The notes under the pieces were generated by a model that was not told the origin of the DNA, ran no database searches, and worked only from the letters and a program-made list of their open reading frames with translations. From Firmicutes bacterium UBA6806 (GTDB lineage Bacteria > Bacillota > Clostridia > Peptostreptococcales > Acidaminobacteraceae): a stretch of 64,000 nt of DNA. The stretch is taken from assembly GCA_002452745.1 (NCBI GenBank), contig DKFC01000020.1:8831-72830 (forward strand). The letters run 5' to 3'. Positions 8,991 through 17,945 of this stretch are shown here, piece after piece (the stretch's first letter is position 1; every line of letters begins with the position of its first letter). Both the position numbers and the translations under genes were made by a program.

Positions 8991-10178
8991 CTACAGTAAT
9001 TTAACAAAGATACCTGCAATGATAACCGATGCAATTGTAACAGTTGTAAAACCGCCTACCAACATCTTTGGAATCATTTGATCCATTGCATATTCTCTTT
9101 CCTCTTCTGTTTCAGTGGACGATTTAATCGCCTCAATGGTGAGAACATAGTCTGCTGGAAAACCATAAAGCGCTGTCATTGCCACCGAAAAAGCCATTTC
9201 CTTCGTGTAACCGAGGAGTTTTCCGAGAATCATTGAGAAAATTCCCATACCAGCAACACCAAGCACGATGATGCCAAATAACGGACCTGCTATTTCCTTT
9301 AGCATCACTGGTGTTGCTTGAGATAACCCTGCGAAGATATAGGCCATTAAAACAGTCATCAAAAATCCAAAGGCATTTGCTTTGACCAAGGCCTTCTCTT
9401 CAAGGAATCCAATTTCCCTTCCGATAACACCAAACAAAAGACAGACGACAAATTGATTGAGGTGGAGAATTGGCGATGCCAAAACAGCAAGCCAAGCTAC
9501 AAATCCCAATTTGACAAGGATGACATAAGGTGTCAAATAGGCTTCAGGAACAGCTGGAAATATTTTAAACTTGCTCTTGGTCTCTTCACTTTCCTTTGCA
9601 AGTCTTTCGTGTGGTTTAAACGAAACCGCGCCACTTCTAATCTCACCTGCCAGTCTAGCCGCTTCTTTTTTAAGAAGGATAGCTGTCACTGGATACCCAA
9701 AGAACCCCTGCATAATATACATTGCTGTTGCCAGAACCGCCAGTGTTGGCAATCCCAAATCCTTTGCCGCTGTGGACAGAAGAATAGACGCCACAACGCC
9801 ACCTGTAAGCGGCGGTGTTGCCGCAACAACTGTTTGCCAGCCGAAGAACACTTGACCTATTGTTAATGTCATGGCACAGATGCCCACGATTCCAGCAAGT
9901 GCTATGACAACAGTCCTCCACTGACCTAAAAGTTCTCTGACACTCATCAGTGTTCCCATATGAGTTAACAGAAGATACATTGAAAGATACACCACCGGCA
10001 TGGAAAACGAGCTCTGAGTGACGATGTCAGCCGGCAAAACAGTCCAAAAACCAATTAGGAAAAGAACCGCGGATACAAAAACAGATGGAATAAATGCCTT
10101 CGTCTTGGTCGATACGATTTCGCCAATTGTCAAAATTGCCAAGACGATACTAAATGCTAATACGACGTTCAATACCAT
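8991..10178 (-). CDS. polytopic membrane protein, putative transporter
   Basis: 395 residues with roughly ten hydrophobic segments and a charged cytoplasmic loop in the middle (about residues 170-200). Re-entrant-like small-residue motifs occur (TPPLTGGVVASILLSTAAK, then GFPADYVLTIEAI), somewhat like sodium:glutamate symporter-type carriers. I do not recognise a named family. It is first in the minus-strand set with three M20 hydrolases and lies divergent from a PucR-type regulator, so uptake of an N-substituted amino acid or small peptide is a reasonable inference. Confidence 0.7.
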   Translation of the reverse strand: MVLNVVLAFSIVLAILTIGEIVSTKTKAFIPSVFVSAVLFLIGFWTVLPADIVTQSSFSMPVVYLSMYLLLTHMGTLMSVRELLGQWRTVVIALAGIVGICAMTLTIGQVFFGWQTVVAATPPLTGGVVASILLSTAAKDLGLPTLAVLATAMYIMQGFFGYPVTAILLKKEAARLAGEIRSGAVSFKPHERLAKESEETKSKFKIFPAVPEAYLTPYVILVKLGFVAWLAVLASPILHLNQFVVCLLFGVIGREIGFLEEKALVKANAFGFLMTVLMAYIFAGLSQATPVMLKEIAGPLFGIIVLGVAGMGIFSMILGKLLGYTKEMAFSVAMTALYGFPADYVLTIEAIKSSTETEEEREYAMDQMIPKMLVGGFTTVTIASVIIAGIFVKLL

Positions 10179-10212
10179 ATAAACCTCCTAAAACTTTATT
10201 TACTGAATAGTC

Positions 10213-10245
10213 TAACAACATTGAAATGGATTTTCTATGTTGTTA
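10213..10245. promoter_or_regulatory. inverted repeat in the divergent regulator/transporter promoter region
   Basis: Perfect 9-bp arms TAACAACAT / ATGTTGTTA are separated by 15 bp, between the transporter start (10178) and the regulator start (10315). It is a candidate operator for the PucR-type regulator. A TATAAT at 10283-10288 could be the regulator's -10, but no good -35 was seen. Confidence 0.5.
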
Positions 10246-10314
10246 ACACCAAATAATCATTTATTTTTTTGTGACAAATGGATATAATATTAAGAAAAGT
10301 TAAAAGGTGATTTC

Positions 10315-12153
10315 ATGGAATCTATAACAACACGCGAGCGAAAATTAGAGGCGCTTTTAGACGCCAGTAAGATTCTCAACACTTCCCAAGACACGTCGGA
10401 GATCCTAAAATCTCTTTTGGAGTTGTCCTTGTCTCTAATTGACGGCGGGGATGCTGGCTGTATTTTTCTGCACAACAGGTCTACCGACCTCCTAGAAATG
10501 TCCGCCTATGTCGGAATGGGAGATTCTGTTAAGGACGTAAAGCTCATGCCAGGAGAATCCATGACGGGTATCTGCTTTATCAACAACCGCCCCATGTTCT
10601 TTGACGGCAGCGATGTCGTCCAGCAGAACATGGGAAACATGTCTCAAAAAAATACGCATATGGCTGTGGCTGGCAACGTAGAAGCCGATAAAATATACGG
10701 CTCAATTTGCTGTCCGCTTTTGCATAGAGGTGAATCTCTCGGGGTTTTGGTCATAGACAACTTTTCAAACTTTGCCCCTCTCACAGAATCAGATGTTGAG
10801 CTGCTCACTGCAATCTCAGTACAAGCAACTATTGCCATCATAAATGCCCGAAACTATGAAAAGGAACTTGAAAACAATAGAAAACTTGAAGAATACAATC
10901 GAATCATTGAAAACCAGCGCGACTTGTACCGTTTGAGCACACAGGTTCACAGCAAATTTACCGACATGGTTCTCAAAGGCAGTACCACCGCTGACATTTT
11001 AAGAGAGGTCAAGCAACTCACGGGAAAAGATGTTTTAATTATAGACATCATCCACAACATAGCAGGGCATACTTTTGAAGACAAGCTCCCTCTTGATATC
11101 CGTAAACTTCAACCACTTATTGCCCAGCGACTTCCGTGGAATACCAAGAGCTCGTTTTTTGAATCCACCACTCGAAAGCACTATTTTATCTTTCCGATTA
11201 TCGTAAATCACGAACCACTTGGCTGGCTCTGCCTTCTCAGTGACAGTATTCCTCTGTCTGAAAATATCGTTATCACAGCAGAGAGAAGTGCCACTATTCT
11301 AGCGCTGGAACTCCTCAAACAAAACGAGCTAAACGATCTCGAACAATCCATAAAGGGCGACTTCCTCGACAGTCTCATCACAGGTGAAAACCTGCCTTCT
11401 GTCCAGAAGTATTCCGAAAGCTATAATTTTAATCTGAATTCAAACCACAGGCTTTTATTACTTGAGTTCTCCTTTAAAGGACGCTATAGTACAGATTCAA
11501 AGGACTATGAAAAGCGCATTCGGAATTGCATCAATCATTTTTATACGCTTTTTTCCACATTTCTCTCAAAGGCGTATCCCGGTTCAGTAGCACTGATTAG
11601 ACATCACCAAATTGTCTGCATTTTAGAATTTGAGTCCGAAAATGAGCCTCATGGTCTCCTGGAATTTGTAAAGACGGAGTATCACGAAAATTATTCAAAT
11701 GTGTTTAGAGACCTTATCGTCAAAATCGGAATCAGTGATGTGATTTCAGACATACACGCCTATAAGGACGCCTATGAAAATGCAAAGCACACCCTCAATT
11801 TAATCAACAAAAAAAGTACAGACGCTGTTCAGTGGCTGTACTTTAAAGATATTCACATTAAACGATTTCTCCTAGGCAATGATCCAAAAGACCTCCAAAA
11901 TTTCACAGATAAAACCCTAGGGCCTCTACTGAATTACAACAACGCCTCTAAAGAGGATTTCATGACGACTCTAAAAGTCTATGTCAAGTCCAATGGAAAT
12001 TGGTCGCATACCAAGAACGAACTTCATATTCACGGCAACACCCTGACCTATCGGCTGGGTCGAATCGAGGAAATTCTCCGCATGAATCTGAACGACTATC
12101 AGGATCGACTGCGTCTACAGATTGCCTTTGAAATCTTGGAGCTCTTTGCGTAA
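10315..12153 (+). CDS. GAF-domain transcriptional regulator with PucR-type C-terminal HTH
   Basis: 612 residues. An N-terminal GAF sensor domain lies at about residues 15-180, then a linker helix (NYEKELENNRKLEEYNRII), a middle region, and a C-terminal PucR/CdaR-type helix-turn-helix at about 555-605 (GNWSHTKNELHIHGNTLTY then RLGRIEE). PucR-type proteins are usually activators of catabolic genes responding to a pathway metabolite. It is transcribed divergently from the transporter-amidohydrolase set, which it probably controls. The last 39 bp overlap the convergent HD gene. Confidence 0.87.
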   Translation: MESITTRERKLEALLDASKILNTSQDTSEILKSLLELSLSLIDGGDAGCIFLHNRSTDLLEMSAYVGMGDSVKDVKLMPGESMTGICFINNRPMFFDGSDVVQQNMGNMSQKNTHMAVAGNVEADKIYGSICCPLLHRGESLGVLVIDNFSNFAPLTESDVELLTAISVQATIAIINARNYEKELENNRKLEEYNRIIENQRDLYRLSTQVHSKFTDMVLKGSTTADILREVKQLTGKDVLIIDIIHNIAGHTFEDKLPLDIRKLQPLIAQRLPWNTKSSFFESTTRKHYFIFPIIVNHEPLGWLCLLSDSIPLSENIVITAERSATILALELLKQNELNDLEQSIKGDFLDSLITGENLPSVQKYSESYNFNLNSNHRLLLLEFSFKGRYSTDSKDYEKRIRNCINHFYTLFSTFLSKAYPGSVALIRHHQIVCILEFESENEPHGLLEFVKTEYHENYSNVFRDLIVKIGISDVISDIHAYKDAYENAKHTLNLINKKSTDAVQWLYFKDIHIKRFLLGNDPKDLQNFTDKTLGPLLNYNNASKEDFMTTLKVYVKSNGNWSHTKNELHIHGNTLTYRLGRIEEILRMNLNDYQDRLRLQIAFEILELFA

Positions 12154-12768
12154 ACTTAGTTTTTCCCTTTCTTGCTCCAAGAAAAATATATAGGCTTCCT
12201 GTGACCAAGGATGATAGCAACTCAACTGTTCCCGTTGTTTGTGGAGATTTTCTTGATAGAAAAAGCAAGCGTCATCTATTGAACGTTCGAGGGCTAACTT
12301 CACATTATTGGTAAGCTGCTGATACGGTTCTTCATGCCAGCTTATTTTATCCGCAATAAAAACGGCTTTTTCTATGTCGCTTGGATTTGATTTTAAAGTG
12401 GTGTGACACTCAATTGCGTTGAGCACGCTCAAATCGTCGACGCCAAAGACGATTTCGGCTATGTATCTTGATGCAAACTGATGCAGTATAGGAAGTGCTC
12501 GACGCTCCTCAGTCGAAATAACTTTCCCGTTGGACTCACAAAATTCAGCCAAATCATCTGTTTCCACAACCCTGCCAACATCGTGAAGCAATGCGCCCAG
12601 CTTTCGCTTTGGCTTGTCCTCCCGTCTCTGAAGAGGAATGCTCTTCAGCGCTTTGACAACATCCAGTGTGTGAAAATAGACAGATTCCTTTCCAAAATGA
12701 TAAAAGTACCTCTTGACTTGTTCCTCTAACGTCGAGTCTTCAAACCTGATATAATAGTCCTTTTTCAT
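12115..12768 (-). CDS. HD-domain phosphohydrolase-type protein
   Basis: 217 residues with an HD signature: His in FHTLDVVKAL, LGALLHDVGR (the HD pair) and later acidic residues. The family covers metal-dependent phosphohydrolases of nucleotides and related compounds; the substrate is unknown. It has its own AGGAGC ribosome binding site and starts beyond the terminator of the aminotransferase operon. Its 3' end overlaps the convergent PucR-type gene. Confidence 0.8.
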   Translation of the reverse strand: MKKDYYIRFEDSTLEEQVKRYFYHFGKESVYFHTLDVVKALKSIPLQRREDKPKRKLGALLHDVGRVVETDDLAEFCESNGKVISTEERRALPILHQFASRYIAEIVFGVDDLSVLNAIECHTTLKSNPSDIEKAVFIADKISWHEEPYQQLTNNVKLALERSIDDACFFYQENLHKQREQLSCYHPWSQEAYIFFLEQEREKLSLRKELQDFKGNL

Positions 12769-12862
12769 ATTTTTGCTCCTGAAATATAATGACTTAGATA
12801 TCCTTTTTTAACAATGCTCTTTTTACCATTGTACTGCTCTGCACCTCTCATTGCAAATTAGA

Positions 12863-12922
12863 ATTAAAAACCCCAGCTATAAAATAGAGCACACGCAATA
12901 TTATATAGCTGGGGTTCTGTTC
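12863..12922 (-). terminator. terminator of the oxidoreductase/GntR/aminotransferase operon
   Basis: A long hairpin with stem ACCCCAGCTATA / TATAGCTGGGGT and a large loop is followed by TTTTTAA on the minus strand, just after the aminotransferase stop. Confidence 0.85.
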
Positions 12923-12933
12923 TATTTGGCCTC

Positions 12934-14115
12934 TTACAATTCTTCTTTCAAGAGATTTCCCAATCGAATAATGCCTTCGACGATTTTGTCATCTGGCATA
13001 TTGGAGTAATTCACACGCATGGTGTTCTCATGTCCGCCGTTTGGGAAAAAGGATCCTCCTGGAACAAAGGCAACTTTCTTCTCCACAGCTTTGACCATGA
13101 GCGCCTTCGAATCAATGCTCTCAGGTAAAACCACCCATGCAAATAGACCACCTTGCGGAATCTCATACTTTGCAGATTCAGGAAAATGAGTTTTCATGGT
13201 ATCCATCATGAGATCTCTGCGATGTTTATAGACTTTTTTTATTTTTTCCACATGTGCATCTAAGTCATAATCCTCTAAGAATACAGCTAGTTCCCTCTGA
13301 CTAATGGAACTGGACTGCAAGTCAGCACTTTGCTTTACAGTGATATACTTTGACAAGAGTTCCTTGCCTGCACACACCCAACCAATTCTAAGCCCTGGTG
13401 AAAACGTCTTTGAAAAAGTGCCTAGATAGACGACGCGCTCCTCCGTATCAAGCGACTTAATTGCCGGATATGCCGTTCCCTCAAATCTGAGTTCACCATA
13501 TGGGTTGTCCTCTATAATCACGAGGTTATGCCTATTGGCTATATCAACCAGTGCTTTACGTCTTTCAAGCGACCAAGTTCTCCCAGATGGATTTTGAAAA
13601 TCGGGGATGACATAGATGAACTTGGCTCTTGGCGTTGCCTTGATTGTTTCCTCGAGATGGGTCATAATCATCCCATCGCTGTCTGTATCAATTTCTTTAA
13701 ATTGACATTCATATGCTTTAAAGGCATTGATTGCCCCCAAATAGCTAGGACTTTCACATAAAACATAGTCTTCTGGATTTATAAAGACCTTTCCCGTAAA
13801 GTCAAGTCCTTGTTGTGAGCCACTTGTGATGAGGATATCATCTTTTGTGGTCTTAATCCCCTGTTTGCCCATCCGTGTGGCAATTTGTGTTCGGAGCGGA
13901 TCAAATCCTTCTGTTGGGCTGTATTGAAGCGCTTCTTTTCCCATAGTATCCAGCACTTTTTGCGTGACCTCTTTCATTTCCTCAATCGGAAAGAGCTCAG
14001 GCGCTGGAAGACCGCCTGCAAACGAAATAATATCCGGTTGTTGTGTCAATTTCAATATTTCTCTGATTTCCGATGCTTTTGCCTTCTTTACGCGTTCTGA
14101 AAAAAGATGATTCAT
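12934..14115 (-). CDS. PLP-dependent aminotransferase (fold type I, 2-aminoadipate/aromatic type)
   Basis: 393 residues. TSGSQQGLDF (phosphate cup), PDFQNPSGRTW, EDNPYGELRF and TFSKTFSPGLRIGW, with the PLP lysine in SKTF, are all present. This set fits the LysN/kynurenine aminotransferase/MocR-like group, which moves amino groups from amino acids to 2-oxoglutarate. It is encoded after a 2-oxoacid:ferredoxin oxidoreductase and a GntR regulator. It could therefore make the 2-oxoacid that the oxidoreductase converts to acyl-CoA (inference). GGAGG precedes the start. Confidence 0.9.
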   Translation of the reverse strand: MNHLFSERVKKAKASEIREILKLTQQPDIISFAGGLPAPELFPIEEMKEVTQKVLDTMGKEALQYSPTEGFDPLRTQIATRMGKQGIKTTKDDILITSGSQQGLDFTGKVFINPEDYVLCESPSYLGAINAFKAYECQFKEIDTDSDGMIMTHLEETIKATPRAKFIYVIPDFQNPSGRTWSLERRKALVDIANRHNLVIIEDNPYGELRFEGTAYPAIKSLDTEERVVYLGTFSKTFSPGLRIGWVCAGKELLSKYITVKQSADLQSSSISQRELAVFLEDYDLDAHVEKIKKVYKHRRDLMMDTMKTHFPESAKYEIPQGGLFAWVVLPESIDSKALMVKAVEKKVAFVPGGSFFPNGGHENTMRVNYSNMPDDKIVEGIIRLGNLLKEEL

Positions 14116-14135
14116 ACATTCGCCTCCTAAATTCC

Positions 14136-14771
14136 CTAAGAAAAAAAGTTTCTGGACATTTCCTCTAGAAATCGCCTTGTATGCTCCTCAGTGTATTTTC
14201 TAGCTTCTTCTTGATTCTTGTCTTTAATTGCCGCCGCAATGTCCTGAAGAGACTCAAAGAACCACTCAAAGTTCTCAATAACATACTGGATGGACTGCAA
14301 AAATCTTGCTGTTTTAGTGTTTAAATTGTCCAGTACGTCTATGAGAATCTCATTTCTAGATGCCCGTCTGATAATTTCATGAAATTTCTGATCATCTTGG
14401 ATGCACAACTTGTAATCTCTTACGATATCGTAAGTTGAAAACCGCTCAATGATCTGAAACAATTCGTCTATTTCCTCGGCAGTAGCTCTCTTTGCCGCAA
14501 GTTCAGCAGCCAAGGCCTCAAGATTTTTTTTGACTTCATAGGCACTTTTTACAGTTGCCAAGTCAATTTGCGTGACGAAAGTGCCCACTCTGGGTCTAAT
14601 TTCCACCAACTCAATCTGAGACAGTTTAATCAGCGCTTCCCTAACAGGGGTTCTACTAACACCGAATTCCTGTATTAAATCCTTTTCATTTATAACGTCA
14701 CCCGGCTTCATCTCCAGCTCTATGATGCGTTTTTTCAATTCCTCAAAAATAACATTATTTGCTTGTTTCAC
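14136..14771 (-). CDS. GntR-family regulator (FadR/FCD type)
   Basis: 211 residues. The N-terminal winged HTH (KPGDVINEKDLIQEFGVSR then TPVREALIKL) and a helical C-terminal effector domain with probable metal or ligand histidines fit the FCD subfamily. The start is GTG with AGGAAGGG upstream. It sits between the oxidoreductase beta subunit and the aminotransferase, and has its own promoter with a palindromic operator just downstream of the -10, so it probably represses itself and the aminotransferase and perhaps the whole set. The ligand is likely an amino acid or oxoacid (inference). Confidence 0.9.
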   Translation of the reverse strand: MKQANNVIFEELKKRIIELEMKPGDVINEKDLIQEFGVSRTPVREALIKLSQIELVEIRPRVGTFVTQIDLATVKSAYEVKKNLEALAAELAAKRATAEEIDELFQIIERFSTYDIVRDYKLCIQDDQKFHEIIRRASRNEILIDVLDNLNTKTARFLQSIQYVIENFEWFFESLQDIAAAIKDKNQEEARKYTEEHTRRFLEEMSRNFFS

Positions 14772-14804
14772 GATTACCCTTCCTCATTTGTTGATTCATG
14801 TAAT

Positions 14805-14822
14805 ATTTTGTAAGAACAAAAT
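14805..14822. promoter_or_regulatory. palindromic operator, probable GntR autoregulation site
   Basis: Perfect arms ATTTTGT / ACAAAAT with a 4-bp spacer contain the TGT-N4-ACA core common for FCD-type GntR proteins. It lies just downstream of the -10 of the GntR promoter. Confidence 0.65.
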
Positions 14823-14832
14823 CTTTAGGTCT

Positions 14833-14861
14833 ATTATACATGATTGAAAAGGGTAAACCAA
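14833..14861 (-). promoter_or_regulatory. promoter of the GntR gene inside the operon
   Basis: On the minus strand a -35 TTGGTT, a 17-bp spacer and a perfect TATAAT -10 lie about 62 bp before the GTG start. Confidence 0.65.
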
Positions 14862-14868
14862 GCCTTTG

Positions 14869-15765
14869 TTATGACCACTCTTCAAGCATTTGAGACCATT
14901 TTTCCGCTCTCAGCGACTCAATGGTTTCAATGTCCGCCTCAGTCAGATGTCTAAATCTAGACTGACCTTTCAAATAGCTTCTGACATCCACTGACAAATC
15001 TGCTCTTTTATTGAGTCTGAATTTTCCATTTTCATATTCTGCCAAATACCAAAGTCCGTTGTCCACAACCTCTTTTGCAATGGCGATTGTCTGATCAGAT
15101 TCATGTCCCCAGCCAGTTGGACATGGTGAAAACACATGGATATAAGCTGGCCCATCGGCATCTTTTGCCTTCTGTACTTTCGCCATAAAATCCTCTGGAT
15201 ATCCAATACTGGCAGTGGCAGCATAACAAATTCCGTGAGCTGCTACAATTTCAAACATGTTCTTTTTAGGCTTTATATTGCCTCTGATGACTTTACCAGC
15301 TGGAGTCGTCGTCGTGCTTGCCCCAAAGGGTGTCAAGCCGCTCTTCTGAATCCCAGTGTTCATATAAGCTTCGTTATCCGTACAGATGTAGATAAATTTC
15401 TCACCTCTGTCAATAGCGCCAGAAAGTGCTTGAATTCCAATATCAGCAGTGCCTCCATCCCCTGCAAACGCAAGGGAAATTCGCTCTTTCCCAAGCGATT
15501 TTAAACCAGCTGCAACGCCTGTGGCCACAGCCGCAGCCGAAGCAAACGGGGTTATGATCGCATTGTTCTTAAATGCCATGTTCGGATATATAAAGGAAAC
15601 TGCTGACATGCAACCAGCAGGGAGTGATAAATAGGCCTTTGGCCCAACGACTTTAAGTGCAAGCCTGAGTGCCAAGCTCTCTCCACAGCCGCCACAGGCC
15701 TTATGTCCATAAAAGTACTCTTCTGTGGTCATATTTCTCGCCGTCAATTTTACCGTCTGATTCAT
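14869..15765 (-). CDS. porB: 2-oxoacid:ferredoxin oxidoreductase, beta subunit (TPP-binding)
   Basis: 298 residues. Motifs HKACGGCGES and AGC near the N-terminus are cluster-binding cysteines of PorB/VorB proteins. GDGGTADIGIQALSGAIDRG with a later TDNEAYMNTG is the TPP/Mg2+ site. The beta subunit carries the active-site TPP and one 4Fe-4S cluster, for oxidative decarboxylation of pyruvate or branched-chain 2-oxoacids to acyl-CoA with ferredoxin reduction. The ATG at 15765 overlaps the alpha stop as ATGA. Which 2-oxoacid is used cannot be told, so the por symbols mark the subunit type only. Confidence 0.9.
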   Translation of the reverse strand: MNQTVKLTARNMTTEEYFYGHKACGGCGESLALRLALKVVGPKAYLSLPAGCMSAVSFIYPNMAFKNNAIITPFASAAAVATGVAAGLKSLGKERISLAFAGDGGTADIGIQALSGAIDRGEKFIYICTDNEAYMNTGIQKSGLTPFGASTTTTPAGKVIRGNIKPKKNMFEIVAAHGICYAATASIGYPEDFMAKVQKAKDADGPAYIHVFSPCPTGWGHESDQTIAIAKEVVDNGLWYLAEYENGKFRLNKRADLSVDVRSYLKGQSRFRHLTEADIETIESLRAEKWSQMLEEWS

Positions 15766-16937
15766 AGTGCACACCTCACATTGTAATAACTAACCGCTTC
15801 AAGGTTCTCTCTGCTTAGAAGATTTTCCACCATCTCTGCTATATCTTCCCTTGTTATATCTCGACCGCCAATACCGCCAATAAAATTGTATGCGGCAATC
15901 TTTCTTTGGCTCTGCTGCAAGGTTGAATTTATATTGGTATAAATTGTCCCTTCATATCCAAAGGAGATGTTCTTGTCAATAACCCCGATTGCGCTGGCAT
16001 TTCCAATGACATCCATCAGTCTTTCACTTGGGAAAGGCCTTACAACTCTGAGCTTCACAAGACCTACTTTTATCCCTCTTTCTCTCATTTCGTCAATGAC
16101 AACCCTTGCCGTTCCCGTAACACTTCCAGTTGTAACAAGCAAAACCTCAGCGTCTTCATGCCTGTACCCCTCCACAGCGCCACCATAGGTTCTGCCAAAT
16201 TTCTCACCGAATTCTAAATCTATATCCTCAAGAACAGACAGTGACCTTACTAAGTCGCAGTGCTGTTTGATTTTGAATTCCATGTTGTGCTGATTGCCAG
16301 CAGTTATGCACATGCTCATGGGCGTTTCATCATTCATCAGATGTGTACTGCCTTCAAACTTGGGCAAGAAGTCATCCACGGACTCTTGAGTTGGAATATT
16401 GACTTTTTCGTAAGTATGCGTCAACACAAATCCATCTAAATTAATCATAACTGGCGCCATCACCGATTGATTTTCAGCCAGTTTAAAACTTTGAATCGTC
16501 ACATCAAGCGCCTCTTGGGCATCTTCGACAAAAATCTGAACCCATCCAGCATTGAGCAGAAACATGGCATCCATTTGATCTCCATAGATGTTCCACGGCG
16601 TTGCCAAAGAACGATTGGCATTCATCATGACAATTGGAAGTCTGGCTCCTGATGCATATGGCAGACATTCAGCCATGTACAAAAGTCCCTGAGAGGATGT
16701 TGCGGTAAAAGTTCTCGCCCCGACGGAACTAGCTCCGATGGAACATGCCATTGCGCTATGCTCAGATTCAACATGCATGTATTCACACGCCAGCTCCCCA
16801 TTTTGAACAAACGAAGATATTTTTTCAACCGCCTTTGTCTGAGGGGTAATTGGATACGCTGCAACAACATTGGGTCTGGAGAGTTTCACGCCGAATGCAA
16901 CCGCCTCATTTCCGTTTAAAAATGCGTACTGCCCCAT
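15762..16937 (-). CDS. porA: 2-oxoacid:ferredoxin oxidoreductase, alpha subunit
   Basis: 391 residues beginning FLNGNEAVAFGVKLSRPNVV, with AYPITPQTKAVEKI and EYMHVESEHSAMA, all typical of the PorA/VorA pyrimidine-binding and transketolase-like domains. It forms the catalytic complex with beta, gamma and delta. Its start ATG shares one base with the delta stop (TAATG), indicating translational coupling. ATPWNIYGDQMD is a substrate-channel signature of the four-subunit enzymes. Confidence 0.92.
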   Translation of the reverse strand: MGQYAFLNGNEAVAFGVKLSRPNVVAAYPITPQTKAVEKISSFVQNGELACEYMHVESEHSAMACSIGASSVGARTFTATSSQGLLYMAECLPYASGARLPIVMMNANRSLATPWNIYGDQMDAMFLLNAGWVQIFVEDAQEALDVTIQSFKLAENQSVMAPVMINLDGFVLTHTYEKVNIPTQESVDDFLPKFEGSTHLMNDETPMSMCITAGNQHNMEFKIKQHCDLVRSLSVLEDIDLEFGEKFGRTYGGAVEGYRHEDAEVLLVTTGSVTGTARVVIDEMRERGIKVGLVKLRVVRPFPSERLMDVIGNASAIGVIDKNISFGYEGTIYTNINSTLQQSQRKIAAYNFIGGIGGRDITREDIAEMVENLLSRENLEAVSYYNVRCAL

Positions 16938-17239
16938 TATTTCTCCTCCTTAACCATCTGTATTGCGTTTATTTTGCACTCGGTGGCACATATGCCACAT
17001 CCCTTGCAATATTCGTAATCTATTTCAAACTTGCCACTTTCAGATGGATGGATTGCACCATCTGGGCAAACGAGATAACATCTATGACACGCCACACATT
17101 TTTCTGTGTTGAGCACTGGCTTAAACACCCGCCATCCAGAATTTTGATCTGTGATGTGAAAGCTAGGGCAACTTGATCCCATAGGATACTGTTCTATATG
17201 CTCTAATACGGGAACAGACACACGCTTAAAGTTCTTCAT
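16937..17239 (-). CDS. porD: 2-oxoacid:ferredoxin oxidoreductase, delta subunit (2x4Fe-4S ferredoxin)
   Basis: About 100 residues. Two ferredoxin cluster motifs, CVACHRCYLVCP and CKGCGICATEC, define the electron-exit subunit of the four-subunit enzymes. The ATG at 17239 follows GGGGAGGAAC and lies 1 bp after the gamma stop; an upstream in-frame start at 17266 would overlap gamma and is less likely. Confidence 0.92.
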   Translation of the reverse strand: MKNFKRVSVPVLEHIEQYPMGSSCPSFHITDQNSGWRVFKPVLNTEKCVACHRCYLVCPDGAIHPSESGKFEIDYEYCKGCGICATECKINAIQMVKEEK

Positions 17240-17240
17240 C

Positions 17241-17768
17241 TTAGTTCCTCCCCTTTTCATAGGCAATTCTAAAAGCTTTTATATTTTTCTCAGCCAAATT
17301 GGGTTTCATGCTGGACTTGATTGCCTCCGCACAGGCCTCATAACTCACTGCATGTTCTGCATAAGCCGCCAAAAATCCCAGCATTACAGTGTTGGCAATT
17401 GGAATTCCCAACTCATCAAGTGCAATCTGCGTCGCATCTATGCATTTGACTTTCTCATGCCAGCTCTCCCTTTGAGTGTTGATGAGAACAAGTCCATCAC
17501 TGTCTTTTAAATCATCCAGAACCGAGTCATCATACAGTGTATCATCTAAGAAGACGATATAGTCGCATGTTTTAATTTCACTTCTATCAGTGATTTTTTC
17601 AGATGAAATGCGATTAAACCCCAAAACAGGAGCACCTCTTCTCTCCGGTCCAAACGACGGAAATGCCTGTGCATAGACATCATCGTGTATCGCTGCAGCC
17701 ACTCCTAAGAGTTTTGCCCCTGTAAAGCTACCCTGCCCGCCTCTTCCATGCCATCTTATTTCAAACAT
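17241..17768 (-). CDS. porG: 2-oxoacid:ferredoxin oxidoreductase, gamma subunit
   Basis: About 175 residues from ATG 17768 (AGGAGTG upstream). It starts MFEIRWHGRGGQGSFTGAKL, the standard opening of the gamma subunit, which binds the CoA moiety, followed by QAFPSFGPERRGAP. The gene order gamma-delta-alpha-beta is the usual one for separate-subunit enzymes. A promoter candidate lies upstream at 17825-17853. Confidence 0.92.
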   Translation of the reverse strand: MFEIRWHGRGGQGSFTGAKLLGVAAAIHDDVYAQAFPSFGPERRGAPVLGFNRISSEKITDRSEIKTCDYIVFLDDTLYDDSVLDDLKDSDGLVLINTQRESWHEKVKCIDATQIALDELGIPIANTVMLGFLAAYAEHAVSYEACAEAIKSSMKPNLAEKNIKAFRIAYEKGRN

Positions 17769-17824
17769 AAAAACACTCCTCATATAACGTTGATATCTTG
17801 TTGATATATCACAAGTATATAAAC

Positions 17825-17853
17825 AGTTTATCACATTCTTGTTCATGATTCAA
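17825..17853 (-). promoter_or_regulatory. candidate promoter of the oxidoreductase operon
   Basis: Minus-strand -35 TTGAAT, a 17-bp spacer and a -10 TAAACT lie about 57 bp before the gamma subunit start. A perfect palindrome TGATATATCA follows at 17802-17811 and could be an operator. Confidence 0.4.
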
Positions 17854-17881
17854 TACAATGTTCTTCGCCGTTATTGGGATA

Positions 17882-17923
17882 AAATAAAACCCCCGCAGGC
17901 AACTTTGAGTTGGCCTACGAGGG
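17882..17923 (-). terminator. terminator after the nitroreductase gene
   Basis: An imperfect GC-rich hairpin (CCCTCGTAGGCCAACTC pairing with the following GTTGCCTGCGGGGG) is followed by TTTTATTTTAT on the minus strand, 23 bp beyond the stop. Confidence 0.85.
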
Positions 17924-17945
17924 TATACCTTCAACACTAGCTGGG

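Noticed and set aside
9453..9866. 137-codon plus-strand frame inside the transporter gene.
   Set aside because: It is a shadow of the membrane-protein gene, cysteine- and arginine-rich as expected from reverse-strand reading.
12115..12153. Frameshift or assembly error at the overlapping ends of the PucR-type and HD genes.
   Set aside because: Both proteins end with normal family length and the 39-bp convergent overlap is not unusual; no evidence of error.
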